NCBI GenBank assembly: GCA_046049675.1
Contig: JBJORA010000018.1
Location: 15,822-79,821, forward strand
DNA length: 64,000 nt
Direction of reading: 5' to 3'
Source of the DNA: CAIXQW01 sp046049675
GTDB lineage: Bacteria > Bacteroidota > Bacteroidia > Chitinophagales > Chitinophagaceae
The notes below the pieces were generated by a model. It ran no database searches. It was not told the DNA's origin and saw only the letters and a program-made list of their open reading frames with translations. Position numbers and translations under genes: made by a program. This document shows positions 46,746-56,973 of the stretch, piece by piece. Each line of letters begins with the position of its first letter. Position 1 is the first letter of the stretch.

Positions 46746-49566
46746 CAAATTCGCCATCTTCGTTAAATGTTTTTTTAGCAGGACCAAAACTAAAATTATA
46801 TATCGCGCCTAGTAGTATCATGCGCCTTAAGCTCAAGTAGGTATCTTCTGTAATTGTATTGCCGTCTATACTACGATCATAACCAGTATTTTGATTAAGC
46901 GCATCAAGGACGCTAAGACGCGTTACAAGATTTTTATTTTTTAGAAAACGATATTCAATATTGCCATCTACAAGTGCTCGATTAAATTGGGTATTAAACC
47001 CTGGTTGCTTTTGTTGCCAGTTATAATCTACTTCGCCACTTACAATAAGGCGTGGTGTGCAGAAGATGCTAAAATCCATATTAGGGCCAGCACTCCAGAA
47101 ATTATTCCTTTGGTTCAACACAGCATTAGAAGAGGAATTATAGGTTACATCTACATCAGCGCCAATACTAATTTTTCTACTAATAGCATACCTAATACCG
47201 CTACTCGCATTGATATTGCTGCTTTGTCCAAAGCTACGAATATCGTTGACGATACGCGGATTTCTACCGAGAGAGCCACTGAGGCCAAACTCTATATTTA
47301 GCTTGCCTTTACGAGGTTTATCTAACAAGGCTTGCTTGGCGGAGTCGCTTAGTTTGCGCAGTATAAGACGTGGTGCTCTAAAACTATATTGCGCCCAACC
47401 GTTAGCATTGTATGCACCATTTGTATTGTCGTAGCTGTAAATATTTTGACCAGTTGCAGGTATATACTTTTGCGTTGTAACGATTTGCTTAAACGTATTG
47501 CTAAACGATACATTCGCCCACAAGCCACTTTCTTTGAGCGACTTGTATTGATTGTAACTTAACCTAAAATTCTGCCTATAGCTTTGCACAAGATTTGGAT
47601 TACCAATCGTAATGTTTAGCGGGTCGCGATTATTGACAATCTGTTGTAATTGCGTAATGCTAGGCTGACTTGTATTGCCGTTGTAGTTAAAACCTAATGC
47701 TCCACTTTGGCCAACTTTATGGCGCAAGTTGAGCGAAGGGAAAAAGTTGATACGGTTGTAATCGTAATTCAAATTTCTAATATTATCACTTTGCTTAAAT
47801 ATCGCATACGATGCAGCTGAGCCAGCATTGATACTCATTTTTTTACTTTGGTAAGATATTTTAATGCCTGCTCTATTTGTAAGGATATTACTTTCAAAAT
47901 CGTTGCTTAAGCTATCTATCTTCTCAAATGTATTGGCGGTATTTCTTGCATTGGTAACAGTGTTTTGCGCACTTGCTTTATTTGTAAAAATGTAAGAGGC
48001 TTCTAATAATACCTTATCTGCAATTAATGGCTCGGTGTAGTTGAACTTTGTACTCACACGACTATTATTGTTGTCGGTAGCGCCATTTTGATCGATTACA
48101 CGAGCTACGCTACCAAAAACTGTATTACCTACTTGGGTGTTATTGCTTTTATCGTTTGCGATGTCTACTGTAGAATTAATGAAGATAGTGCGACCTGGTT
48201 TTTTCAATTTCTTTTTGTAATTGGCATCTACAGTTCCACTTGTAGAATTGCTATTACTATTTTGTGCTTGGTTATTGCTGCTTACAACAATATTGCCACT
48301 TGTGTTCGTTCTATCACTTTGCTCTGCACTTGTACTAAGGTTGTTGCGGCCGCTCACACTTATATTAAAGCTACTACTTGTATCTATGATAAGTTCGTAG
48401 CGTGTTTTGCCACTGTAGCGTTGACCATTGGTATTGCGTTGATTGTTACTTGTGTTTACGATGCTACCGCTTTCTAGGAAAGTTGTTTCTACACTTGTGT
48501 TTTTCTGTGTATTTAAATTGTTGCGCCAACTTGCATTGCCATTGATGCCATGTTTGCCTTCATCAAACTTATTGCTATAGTTTACACCAGCACTATGCGC
48601 AGTTGGCAAGCCATTGCTACTGCTGCTTCTGCCCCAGCCACCGTCCTCGCCGCTGCCAGTCCAAGTGTCGTTGTCTTCGTCGTATTGCCAGCCACCGCCA
48701 CTGCCATAGTTGTAGCCTTCGTTGCCTTGTAAGCCACTTCTGCCTGTATTAGAGCTTACTGCAAAGCCACTTAGTTTTCTGTTATTCTTAAATGAATTTG
48801 CCATGGCAGCTGCATTCCAAAAATTAGTAAAATCAGCGTGACCTTCAACTTTGCCAAATGTGCCACGCTTCATATCTTTTTTCATTTTGAGGTTGATGGT
48901 TTTTTCGCGCGTGCCATCATCAAAGCCGGTAAATCGAGCAGCTTCGCCTTTGTCGTCGTATACTTCTACGCGTTCGATAGTTTTGGCCTGCAAACCTTTT
49001 GTAACCATTTTGGGATCGTCGCCAAAAAACTCTTCGCCATCTACCAGTACTTTTTGTACCTGCTCACCTTGTGCGGTAATATTGCCATCTTTATCTACGC
49101 TAATACCGGGCAATACTTTTAATAATTCCTCTACGCTTGCATTGGCATCCACACCAAAACTATCGGCTAGGTACATGGTGGTATCGCCTTTTACTTTAAT
49201 AGCATTGCGTCGTGCAACAATTTCTTGCAAGGCTTTAGCCCTGCTAATCATGTTTATCCGTATTTCTCCAGGTGCAGGTGTTGCTTCAATATTAACAGGT
49301 ATGGCACGGTCTGCATTGCGTGGATGTGTAAACAACAAGATGTATTTACCAGGCTTGCTTACTGTAAGTAAAAAACCACCGTTACTATTACTACGCGTAA
49401 AGCCCCGTATGACGCTGTCCTCGGCAGTAATGCCAGTGATAGATACTTGTTGTGCATAGTCGCCTATAGTACTATCGTACACAACACCTTTAACCGTGTA
49501 TTGGCAATAGCCAGTGCTTGCCAGCAGCAGAAAAATTATGCTACAAAAGATGAGTTTGCTCTGCAT
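46738..49566 (-). CDS. TonB-receptor-like outer-membrane beta-barrel protein
   Basis: The ATG at 49566 gives a signal peptide (LLLASTGYCQ) and 942 residues; an upstream ATG at 49602 is less likely. A carboxypeptidase-regulatory-like domain (about 22-110, YTVKGVVYDST) comes first, then a plug-like segment (SVEELLKVLPGISVDKDGNI and VLVDGEEFFGDDP), then a barrel rich in asparagine and serine. It should sit in the outer membrane; the substrate is unknown. It is coupled to the GLPGLI gene. Confidence 0.92.
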   Translation of the reverse strand: MQSKLIFCSIIFLLLASTGYCQYTVKGVVYDSTIGDYAQQVSITGITAEDSVIRGFTRSNSNGGFLLTVSKPGKYILLFTHPRNADRAIPVNIEATPAPGEIRINMISRAKALQEIVARRNAIKVKGDTTMYLADSFGVDANASVEELLKVLPGISVDKDGNITAQGEQVQKVLVDGEEFFGDDPKMVTKGLQAKTIERVEVYDDKGEAARFTGFDDGTREKTINLKMKKDMKRGTFGKVEGHADFTNFWNAAAMANSFKNNRKLSGFAVSSNTGRSGLQGNEGYNYGSGGGWQYDEDNDTWTGSGEDGGWGRSSSSNGLPTAHSAGVNYSNKFDEGKHGINGNASWRNNLNTQKNTSVETTFLESGSIVNTSNNQRNTNGQRYSGKTRYELIIDTSSSFNISVSGRNNLSTSAEQSDRTNTSGNIVVSSNNQAQNSNSNSTSGTVDANYKKKLKKPGRTIFINSTVDIANDKSNNTQVGNTVFGSVARVIDQNGATDNNNSRVSTKFNYTEPLIADKVLLEASYIFTNKASAQNTVTNARNTANTFEKIDSLSNDFESNILTNRAGIKISYQSKKMSINAGSAASYAIFKQSDNIRNLNYDYNRINFFPSLNLRHKVGQSGALGFNYNGNTSQPSITQLQQIVNNRDPLNITIGNPNLVQSYRQNFRLSYNQYKSLKESGLWANVSFSNTFKQIVTTQKYIPATGQNIYSYDNTNGAYNANGWAQYSFRAPRLILRKLSDSAKQALLDKPRKGKLNIEFGLSGSLGRNPRIVNDIRSFGQSSNINASSGIRYAISRKISIGADVDVTYNSSSNAVLNQRNNFWSAGPNMDFSIFCTPRLIVSGEVDYNWQQKQPGFNTQFNRALVDGNIEYRFLKNKNLVTRLSVLDALNQNTGYDRSIDGNTITEDTYLSLRRMILLGAIYNFSFGPAKKTFNEDGEFDD

Positions 49567-49734
49567 GAAGTAGAATTCAGAGCAGGAAAGGTAGTACATC
49601 AAAGTATTAACTAAATGTGAAAAACGAGGAACCTTACGACATGTCGTATTACACGCGGCTCCACTTTGTATTATTTACAGAAAAGCCATTGCTGCAATAG
49701 CCCACTTTTGTGCCAACATCAAAATAATTGATAT

Positions 49735-50382
49735 ATGAAAAAATCGTTCAAACTTGGTAGCAGCAATTTTTTGTTTTTGAATTGTGTATTTGTGCTGTAT
49801 GCTACCTACACATTTTTTGCCAGCATCAACACGCAAGATTGGCTAATTGAAAATATCCTGACACTTGGCTTCCTCGTGTACTTATTTTACCAACGGATTA
49901 GTGGTAGTTTTCGCTTTAGCGCGGCAGCGTATTTGTGTATGTATACATTTTTGTGCTTGCATGAGTGGGGTGCGCAGTTTACGTATAGCGAGCATCCTTT
50001 TGGAGAAGTATTGAGGCAAGCTTTGCATTTACAACGTAATGGGTACGACAGGCTAGTGCATACTTGCTTTGGCTTACTGATGTATTTGCCGGCTGTAGAG
50101 CTTCTGCACTATAGCAAGCGGATGCCTTTGCAAAAAGCGCGTATTACTGCCCTGCAACATATTTTTATTTTGGCAACAGTATTTGAGTTGATAGAATTTG
50201 CGGTTGGCTATTATATTTTCCCCAATAGTATTGGCCACACGTATGTTGGTACGCAAGGCGATATTTGGGATGCACACAAGGATATTGTGGTAGCATTGAT
50301 TGGCAGCGGGTTTGCGGCAGCAGTAGTAGGATTATTTAGCAGGACTAAAGAAAAAATGCATAATGCTTTAGTAAAGTCTTAG
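49735..50382 (+). CDS. DUF2238 (YjdF-like) inner-membrane protein
   Basis: The 215-residue protein has about five membrane segments. It carries the family hallmarks FLCLHEWGAQFTYSEHPFGE and NGYDRLVHTCFGLLMY, and ends with GDIWDAHKDIVVALIGSG. The histidines and aspartates in these segments are conserved in the YjdF family, whose role is not known. It is convergent with the next gene, with a shared terminator between them. Confidence 0.85.
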   Translation: MKKSFKLGSSNFLFLNCVFVLYATYTFFASINTQDWLIENILTLGFLVYLFYQRISGSFRFSAAAYLCMYTFLCLHEWGAQFTYSEHPFGEVLRQALHLQRNGYDRLVHTCFGLLMYLPAVELLHYSKRMPLQKARITALQHIFILATVFELIEFAVGYYIFPNSIGHTYVGTQGDIWDAHKDIVVALIGSGFAAAVVGLFSRTKEKMHNALVKS

Positions 50383-50427
50383 TGGATTAATCCTTCAAGA
50401 TATATTTCGTGGCTTACTAGGGCAAAA

Positions 50428-50455
50428 AAAAGCTCACCTAATTAGATGAGCTTTT
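50428..50455. terminator. bidirectional terminator between convergent genes
   Basis: A 9-bp stem (AAAAGCTCA against TGAGCTTTT, loop of 10 nt) has A residues before it and T residues after it, so it can end transcripts from both sides: the YjdF-like gene on the plus strand and the small membrane protein on the minus strand. Confidence 0.8.
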
Positions 50456-50476
50456 AATATTTAATCTGATCAAAGA

Positions 50477-50914
50477 TTACTTATAGTATTCTTTCATTTT
50501 CATTATGCAATATACAATGCCAGGTACCGGCCCAAGTAGCCAAATAAACGGCACAAAAAATCCAATAAGGCCAAAAAGAATATAGCCAGCTGCTGTAATA
50601 GCAAGTGCCACTAGCCAATCTGAGCCTTGCCAATCAGTAAGTAAGCCAATTGCTAGCCAACCTAAACTAAGGATTGTAAGAATGATGTAAACGGTTTGGC
50701 TAATGTCTGAAGGAGCGCCTTTGCGTAGTTTTTTTACAAGTAGATACTCCAGCACTTTTTGTTTTGCTTCGCCAAATGCAGTTTGTTTCTTGCTTTTGTG
50801 CGGTTGCGCAGCAGTTGTTGTTGAAGTGCTTGTTACACTGCTAAGTGCAAAGCTCGGTGTTGCTACAAAAAGTGCTATAACACTAAGTAGCATAATCAGC
50901 ATAGTTTTTTTCAT
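50477..50914 (-). CDS. small membrane protein of unknown function
   Basis: The 145-residue protein has a signal peptide (MLLSVIALFVATPSFA), a low-complexity serine/threonine stretch, a basic region, and two or three membrane segments in the second half (TVYIILTILSLGWLAIGLL and ILFGLIGFFVPFIWLLGP). I do not recognise a defined family. Similar proteins with an exported N-terminus and a short hydrophobic tail are common in Bacteroidota. Confidence 0.75.
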   Translation of the reverse strand: MKKTMLIMLLSVIALFVATPSFALSSVTSTSTTTAAQPHKSKKQTAFGEAKQKVLEYLLVKKLRKGAPSDISQTVYIILTILSLGWLAIGLLTDWQGSDWLVALAITAAGYILFGLIGFFVPFIWLLGPVPGIVYCIMKMKEYYK

Positions 50915-51097
50915 ATTGTTCTATTTTTTGTTTGGTATGCTGCAAATCTAATCTGTCAATAGCTAAAAGCCAATAGGTATTTTGTCCTATTTTTTGCACA
51001 ATTTTCCATTTGAGCCACTTTTTTTACGCTTGTGAATAATCTTGACTCAAATAGTTGCACGTACAACTGTAATTTGCGCCACTATAAATAGTAGTTT

Positions 51098-52099
51098 ATG
51101 CAAAAGAAGAATATTGCACTTGTAGCGGGCGGTTATAGCGGTGAGGCTGTCATTAGCTTTGAAAGCGCCAAAACCATAGAAAGCCATATACCTGCTGATA
51201 AGTACAATGTTTACAAAATACTTATTAGTAAAGATGCTTGGATTTATACTGGCGTTAACGGTAATGTATATCATGTGCAGCGCAATGATTTTAGCCTAGA
51301 AATAGATGGCAATAAAGTAAAGTTTGACTGCGTATTTATTGGCATACACGGTACACCGGGCGAAGACGGTAAGTTACAAGGCTATTTAGATATGTTGCGT
51401 ATTCCGTATACGGGTTGCGGCAGTATTAGTAGCGCAATTACGTTCAACAAAATTTTCTGTAATCGCGTGGTGCAGGCTTACGATGTGGTAAACGTCGCTA
51501 AAAGCCTACACATGTTTAAGGAGCGCCCACTTAGCCCCGATCAAATATTGAATCAATTGACCCTACCTTTGTTTGTAAAGCCTGTTGAGGGTGGCAGTAG
51601 CTTAGGTACAAGTAAGGTAAAAGATCCTAGCGAGTTGCAAGCAGCCTTAAATGCTGCCTATGCCTGCGATAGTCAAATTATGGCAGAAGAGTTTGTAGGC
51701 GGCCGCGAGTTTAGTATAGGTGTTTATGAAAAAGACGGTGAGGTGATAGATTTGCCCGTAACGGAGATTATAAGCGAAACTGAATTTTTTGACTACAAAG
51801 CCAAGTATGAGGGCGCAAGTAAAGAAGTGACGCCAGCCGATATTAGCGAGGACATTCGCTATCGCATAGCCGATACTGCCACAAGAATCTACCGTATTTT
51901 GAATTGTAGAGGTGTTGTACGGGCCGATTTTATTTTGGAAAGTGCCACAAACAAGCTGTATTTCCTAGAAATAAACACCATGCCGGGTCAAAGCGCAGAA
52001 AGCATTGTGCCACAGCAGGTAAGGGCTAGCGGCGGCAACTTAAGCGATTTTTATGACGGATTGCTTACCGCAGCGATGCAAAGTGCCACTGCTTTGTAA
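51098..52099 (+). CDS. ddl: D-alanine--D-alanine ligase
   Basis: The 333-residue ATP-grasp enzyme makes the D-Ala-D-Ala dipeptide for peptidoglycan. It shows the N-terminal LVAGGYSGEAVISFESA, GIHGTPGEDGKLQGYL near residue 83, the ATP loop VKPVEGGSSLGTS, and the C-terminal metal and ligand site FLEINTMPGQSAESIVPQQ. The PASTA gene follows, so both fit a cell-wall role. Confidence 0.96.
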   Translation: MQKKNIALVAGGYSGEAVISFESAKTIESHIPADKYNVYKILISKDAWIYTGVNGNVYHVQRNDFSLEIDGNKVKFDCVFIGIHGTPGEDGKLQGYLDMLRIPYTGCGSISSAITFNKIFCNRVVQAYDVVNVAKSLHMFKERPLSPDQILNQLTLPLFVKPVEGGSSLGTSKVKDPSELQAALNAAYACDSQIMAEEFVGGREFSIGVYEKDGEVIDLPVTEIISETEFFDYKAKYEGASKEVTPADISEDIRYRIADTATRIYRILNCRGVVRADFILESATNKLYFLEINTMPGQSAESIVPQQVRASGGNLSDFYDGLLTAAMQSATAL

Positions 52100-52189
52100 A
52101 CAAACTGAGAGGTTTTAGCATTTTTTTTCAAGGATTTACAAGGCAATACCCCATTTAACAAGCATATTTGCAGTTTGGGCAATACCAAC

Positions 52190-53476
52190 ATGCTAAAGAG
52201 AAGCCTGCTTTTAAATATATTACTAATCATTGTCCTGACAGCGGGTTTGCTTTTTGCATTCTTTAAAAGTTTGCACAGCATTACTAAGCATGGCCAAGAG
52301 GCTAAGGTGCCTAATGTAACTGGGCATCAGTTGAAGTTGGCTCTCAAGGAGTTAGATGGCTTTGAATTGCAGATTGATAGTATTTATGTCCCGTATAGAG
52401 ATCCGCTTGAAATCATCTACCAAGAGCCTGCAGCAGGACAAATTGTAAAAAAAGGCCGTATCATTTTTCTTAGCGTTAATAAACTATCGCCGCCCACTAT
52501 TGCAATGCCAAAATTGGTTGATCTTAGTTTTAGAAACGCCGTGCTTACCCTTACCAGTTATCGTTTAATTATGGGCGATACCATTTTTAAGCCAGATTTA
52601 GCTGCTGGTGCGGTTTTGCAGCAATTACTTAATGGTAAAGAAATCGCGCCAGGTACACAGGTGCCCCTTGGCAGTCGTGTAAGCTTGGTTGTTGGTGCTG
52701 GCCTTAGCGATAGTACAATGTCTGTACCTGATGTAATTGGTAAGAGTTGGGCAGAAGCACGTTCAATTTTAACGAGCATGGGCATAGAGCCAAACGTAGT
52801 ATGGGATGGTAGCATCAGCGATTCGCAATCTGCTATTATTTATGAGCAGTTTCCAGAAAGTAAGAATGAACTAGATTATACAAATTATATTAATGCAGGT
52901 GAATTGATGGACTTACGTGTGATGCAATCGCCTAGCGAAGAATTGCTGCGTATGCATAGGGCTGGTTCGCAACGCTATATTGATCCAAACGATACTAATG
53001 TAAAAGTAATATACGGACCATTGATACCAGAGGAGCCTGATACAACGGCCTTGCCTGGAGGCGAGCAAGCTAAGCCACGCCGTAAGCCAAAGCCAAAAGA
53101 TATTTCAGACGAAATACAAAATGCGCTACAGAGTGGTGGGCAAGATCCAGCCGATGTGCCACCTAGCTACGATCCTAAAACGGCGACTAAGCCAGATAAG
53201 CCTAGTGCCGATCAGCCGAAAGGTGCTGGACAAAAACCTGTTCCACCAAGCGATAAAAAGCCTGCTGATGGCGCTAAAAGTCCAGCAAGCGCTTCGCAAA
53301 AAACGCCTGCAAAACCTGCAAAGGGCGCAACACCAGCAGCCACTGATAAGAGTGCAAAGCCACTTAAGCCGGGTGAAAAAGCCCCAACGAAACCAACAAG
53401 CACAAAACCTACTACGAAAGATACTAAAACAAAACCGAAGCCGAAACCCACCGATGCCGGCGACGATTACAAATAA
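52190..53476 (+). CDS. membrane-anchored triple-PASTA protein
   Basis: The ATG at 52190 gives a 428-residue protein with an N-terminal membrane anchor (about 5-27), three PASTA domains (about 38-105, 106-180 and 181-255, with KVPNVTGHQLKLALKEL and SVPDVIGKSWAEARSILTSMG), and a long proline-, lysine- and alanine-rich disordered tail (about 290-428). PASTA domains bind muropeptides. No kinase domain is fused, so it is probably a cell-wall sensor or scaffold. It lies between ddl and a T9SS cargo gene on the same strand. Confidence 0.9.
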   Translation: MLKRSLLLNILLIIVLTAGLLFAFFKSLHSITKHGQEAKVPNVTGHQLKLALKELDGFELQIDSIYVPYRDPLEIIYQEPAAGQIVKKGRIIFLSVNKLSPPTIAMPKLVDLSFRNAVLTLTSYRLIMGDTIFKPDLAAGAVLQQLLNGKEIAPGTQVPLGSRVSLVVGAGLSDSTMSVPDVIGKSWAEARSILTSMGIEPNVVWDGSISDSQSAIIYEQFPESKNELDYTNYINAGELMDLRVMQSPSEELLRMHRAGSQRYIDPNDTNVKVIYGPLIPEEPDTTALPGGEQAKPRRKPKPKDISDEIQNALQSGGQDPADVPPSYDPKTATKPDKPSADQPKGAGQKPVPPSDKKPADGAKSPASASQKTPAKPAKGATPAATDKSAKPLKPGEKAPTKPTSTKPTTKDTKTKPKPKPTDAGDDYK

Positions 53477-53482
53477 AGTAGT

Positions 53483-55303
53483 ATGTATATGAAAACGTCT
53501 TTCCACATTGCAGCATTATTGATGCTTTTGCCCATATTGCAGTGCACTGCACAAGAGGGCACAACAGGCTTACACTTTGTAGAGCAAGTGCATACCGAGA
53601 AACAAGTGCTGCGTAAAAGCCGCGCCATTGCACTGCCATTTATTGACGACTTTAGCTATAATAGTACTTCCCCAAACCCAAGCTTATGGCAGTACAGTAC
53701 GGTGTACATTAATAATACCTTTGGCTTTAATCCGCCTACATTTGGTGTTGCCACCTTTGATGCCTTAAATGGTAATGGTATTTTGTACAATACCACTAAC
53801 GTTAATGCAGCCTATACCGCAGATAGTTTGTTGAGTCAAACCATCGATCTTGGTTCAGTGCTGCCTGCAGATTCTGTTTATTTAAGTTTTTATGTACAAC
53901 CACAGGGTTTAGGCTTTAGACCAGAAGCCAATGATAGCTTGCAATTGTATTTTTTAGATGCAGCTGGCGATTGGAACTTGGTATGGCATAGGCTTGGTAG
54001 CGCCGTGCAAGATTTTTCTGTGGCCATGGTACCTGTAAAGTCAAGTACATATTTTCACAGCGATTTTCAATTTTTGTTTGTCAATAAAGCAAGCCCAAAT
54101 AGCAACGACGATGTATGGAATATCGACTATGTACGATTAGATAAGAACAGAAATCGTGGCGACTCACTTATTACAGACTTAAGTTTTGTAGCTGCAAGTC
54201 CAAGCATATTAAGCGAGTACACAAGTATGCCGTACTGGCATTTCTACGATTATCGCTCTTTTGAGCAAGACACGCAGTACACAGTGTATGTCAATAATTT
54301 ATCTAATGCTGTACAAGCTGCGGGCGTTAATAATACGATTACAGAACTTATCACGGGTCAAAATGTTGGAGCAGACAACGAAAGCGTTTTTCCGCCTGCT
54401 AAGAGTGTGGATAGTGCTGTATATAATAGTTATCCAATTAGTTTTACGCCATTGTCGCCATTTAACAATGTTCGTTTTCAGCATAAGTATTATTACGGCG
54501 CTATTAACGGCGATGCGCGTAAGCAAAACGATACGTTTACGGCGCAATATAATTTTAGTAACTATTTCGCCTACGATGATGGCAGCAACGAAAAGGCTTA
54601 CTATCTGTTTGGCTTGCCGAACTTTAGCGTAAGTTCTGCCTTGGCTTTTCACCTTAATCGCCCAGATACATTACGTGGCTTAGCGATAAAATTTGCACAG
54701 CAAGTACCAAGTGCCTTAGGTAAAAAGTTTAGTATTGTGCTGTACAAAAGCCTTGGCGCCAATACACAAGCACAGCAGGTACTAAAGCAAGAAGACTTAT
54801 TTGAAGTAAAATATACGCAGCAGCGCGATACATTTACAACCTATGCTTTTGCCGAACCATTTGCATTGGATAGCGGATTGTATTACATAGGCACAACACA
54901 ATTGCCCAATACCAATAGCGATACGATTTACTTTGGTTTAGATGCGAATACAGATGCAAACTCAAGCCATCTTTTTTACAACGTCAATGGTACATGGCAG
55001 GCTAGCAGTACAGCAGGTACTGTAATGCTGCGCCCAATTGTAGGCAATGCATTTAGCCCTACAAGCCTTGGCGCTTTGCAGCCTGTGGCATGTAGCGTAT
55101 ACCCCAATCCAACAACGCAAACCTTGCATATTAATGGCCTATTGCAGCGCACTTCGTATGCAGTGTATACGCAACATGGTACAATTGCAAAGCAGGGTAG
55201 CACAGCTAAAAGCATAGATGTAAGCACCTTACCTAATGGCACATATATTCTACGACTGTTTCAAGCTAGTGGTATACAAGCCATAAAGTTTATAAAACAG
55301 TAA
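53483..55303 (+). CDS. secreted T9SS cargo protein
   Basis: The 606-residue protein has a signal peptide (LLMLLPILQCTA), a beta-rich region with FIDDFSYNSTSPNPSLWQ and an LPADSVYLSFYVQPQGLG segment that recall concanavalin-like folds, and a T9SS type A sorting domain at the end (CSVYPNPTTQTLHI). I see no catalytic motif. It starts 6 nt after the PASTA gene stop, so the two are likely one operon. An in-frame ATG two codons later (53489) is an equally good start. Confidence 0.88.
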   Translation: MYMKTSFHIAALLMLLPILQCTAQEGTTGLHFVEQVHTEKQVLRKSRAIALPFIDDFSYNSTSPNPSLWQYSTVYINNTFGFNPPTFGVATFDALNGNGILYNTTNVNAAYTADSLLSQTIDLGSVLPADSVYLSFYVQPQGLGFRPEANDSLQLYFLDAAGDWNLVWHRLGSAVQDFSVAMVPVKSSTYFHSDFQFLFVNKASPNSNDDVWNIDYVRLDKNRNRGDSLITDLSFVAASPSILSEYTSMPYWHFYDYRSFEQDTQYTVYVNNLSNAVQAAGVNNTITELITGQNVGADNESVFPPAKSVDSAVYNSYPISFTPLSPFNNVRFQHKYYYGAINGDARKQNDTFTAQYNFSNYFAYDDGSNEKAYYLFGLPNFSVSSALAFHLNRPDTLRGLAIKFAQQVPSALGKKFSIVLYKSLGANTQAQQVLKQEDLFEVKYTQQRDTFTTYAFAEPFALDSGLYYIGTTQLPNTNSDTIYFGLDANTDANSSHLFYNVNGTWQASSTAGTVMLRPIVGNAFSPTSLGALQPVACSVYPNPTTQTLHINGLLQRTSYAVYTQHGTIAKQGSTAKSIDVSTLPNGTYILRLFQASGIQAIKFIKQ

Positions 55304-55401
55304 TCCTATAGTAAAAAAATACTATACCAGCGGTCAGTAGTATTTGCCGCTAACACATTTCATGTACAGGCTAGCAGGTTTATTTGATAGATATATACTT
55401 A

Positions 55402-55409
55402 TCTTCGCA
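55402..55409 (+). promoter_or_regulatory. probable promoter -7 element of the small barrel gene
   Basis: TATCTTCG fits TAnnTTYG and lies 20 nt before the start codon of the next gene. A TTTG at 55385-55388 is 13 bp upstream, rather close for a -33 element. An inverted repeat with an A-rich loop (TATAGTA/TACTATA) at 55307-55326 precedes it. Confidence 0.45.
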
Positions 55410-55429
55410 TCAAATAAATTTTATACGCA

Positions 55430-56113
55430 ATGAATGTAAAAAATATGATGCTTTTAGTTGCTGCGATTTTAGTAGCATTTAGCGCAACAGCACAAAGTAA
55501 AAAGAGCAAGTGGAGCTACGATCAGAATGGTACTGACCAACTTATTTTTAGCTGGAATCCAACTGTAGGTAATACACCACGTTTTAGTTCGTTTTACAAT
55601 GCTAACTTTAATGGCGTTTATAAGTTTAATAATAAAGCTGCCTTCTTAATTGGCGGTGCGATTAAGAATATTGGTACTACCACTAGATATACATTGACTG
55701 GTACAGAATATGTGAGCCGCACACGCTATTATACAGTTGGTGTGCCTGTAAGTTTACGTTTTGGCAACCTTAGAAAGAGTCAATGGTTCGGTGTAGAAGG
55801 TGGCGTAGATCTACCATTTCACAGAAAGAGTAAAACTTGGGTTGCTGGCGACAAGCGCGACACGAAAGTTAAAAACAGCGATTGGTTTCCAAATAATACA
55901 ACTGTCGCAGTACCATTTGTAGGCGCAGGTTTTTGCTACAAGAAAATCGGCATCAAATATGTACGCTATCTCGCAGACTTTAATGACCCAAGTTTAAGCA
56001 ACGGTCGTATGCAGTATATTTCTGTATTTATTAACTCAGGCGGTAAAGGCAGCGGTGCTGGTAAATCAATGCGTAAAAAAATCAACCTAAAATCAAAGAA
56101 TAATACACTCTAA
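55430..56113 (+). CDS. small outer-membrane beta-barrel protein
   Basis: This 227-residue protein has a signal peptide (VAFSATAQ) and alternating hydrophobic strands with aromatic girdles (FNGVYKFNNKAAFLIGGAI and YYTVGVPVSLRFGN), ending in a strand followed by a short basic tail. It fits a small OmpA/OmpX-like barrel; the exact family is not clear to me. It runs into the enoyl-CoA hydratase gene with only 6 nt between. Confidence 0.78.
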   Translation: MNVKNMMLLVAAILVAFSATAQSKKSKWSYDQNGTDQLIFSWNPTVGNTPRFSSFYNANFNGVYKFNNKAAFLIGGAIKNIGTTTRYTLTGTEYVSRTRYYTVGVPVSLRFGNLRKSQWFGVEGGVDLPFHRKSKTWVAGDKRDTKVKNSDWFPNNTTVAVPFVGAGFCYKKIGIKYVRYLADFNDPSLSNGRMQYISVFINSGGKGSGAGKSMRKKINLKSKNNTL

Positions 56114-56119
56114 AACATA

Positions 56120-56896
56120 ATGTCTTATACAACACTACTTTTTGAAGTGCAAGATCATATTGCACTAGTAACCATCAACAGACCCGACAAACTCAATGCA
56201 CTCAATGCAGACGTGATCAACGAATTGAGCGCTGCAGTAGATGAGATTAATAGCAACGCAGATATTCGCAGTGCCATCATTACGGGTGCAGGTGCTAAGG
56301 CATTTGTAGCTGGTGCCGATATTAGCGAATTCCCTAGTATGAACAGTGCAGCTGGCGAAGAACTAAGCCGCGTTGGTCATGAGAAAGTATTTAGCAAAAT
56401 TGAGAATAGTGCTAAGCCAATTGTTGCTGCTGTAAATGGTTTTGCATTAGGTGGTGGTTGCGAACTAGCTATGGCTTGCCACTTTCGTTTAGCGAGTGAA
56501 AATGCTAAGTTTGGCCAGCCAGAAGTAAACCTAGGTTTGATACCGGGCTACGGCGGTACACAACGTTTAGTACAATTAGTAGGCAAGGGTAAGGCGATGG
56601 AGCTTACACTTACAGCGCATATCATTGATGCCAACGAGGCTAAGGCACTTGGTTTGGTAAACCACGTTACAACGCAAGAATCGCTTATTTCGCATACAAA
56701 AGACATCTTAGCGATTATCAATACAAAAGCACCTTTAGCGTTGGCTAAGAGTATTGCTAGTATTAATGCTGCAGTTGTAAACACAGGCTATGCCGTAGAA
56801 ACCAAGCTCTTTGGCGAATGTTTTGACACAGCCGATAAGAACGAAGGCGTAGGCGCATTTTTGGAGAAGCGTAAAGCAGAATTTAAGGGTGCATAA
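56120..56896 (+). CDS. enoyl-CoA hydratase (crotonase family)
   Basis: The 258-residue protein has the two oxyanion-hole segments AFVAGADISEF near residue 62 and GFALGGGCELAMACHFRLAS near 105, and PEVNLGLIPGYGGTQRL with the second catalytic glutamate region. It should hydrate short-chain enoyl-CoA in beta-oxidation or a related pathway. It is followed by a strong terminator. Confidence 0.95.
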   Translation: MSYTTLLFEVQDHIALVTINRPDKLNALNADVINELSAAVDEINSNADIRSAIITGAGAKAFVAGADISEFPSMNSAAGEELSRVGHEKVFSKIENSAKPIVAAVNGFALGGGCELAMACHFRLASENAKFGQPEVNLGLIPGYGGTQRLVQLVGKGKAMELTLTAHIIDANEAKALGLVNHVTTQESLISHTKDILAIINTKAPLALAKSIASINAAVVNTGYAVETKLFGECFDTADKNEGVGAFLEKRKAEFKGA

Positions 56897-56919
56897 ACTC
56901 TAATAAAATTAAAATAAGT

Positions 56920-56946
56920 AAAAGCGGTACATTTGTTGCCGCTTTT
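56920..56946 (+). terminator. Rho-independent terminator after the enoyl-CoA hydratase gene
   Basis: An 8-bp stem (AAAAGCGG against CCGCTTTT) with an 11-nt loop is followed by ATTTTG. It lies 23 nt past the stop codon. The loop contains TACATTTG (56928-56935), an exact -7 element for a promoter that could start pyrH about 40 nt downstream. Confidence 0.75.
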
Positions 56947-56973
56947 ATTTTGAGCAACAACATACCAAACACT

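Noticed and set aside
48088..49459. Long plus-strand frames opposite the outer-membrane barrel gene
   Set aside because: They are shadows of the TonB-receptor-like gene; the minus-strand frame has the signal peptide, plug and barrel features.
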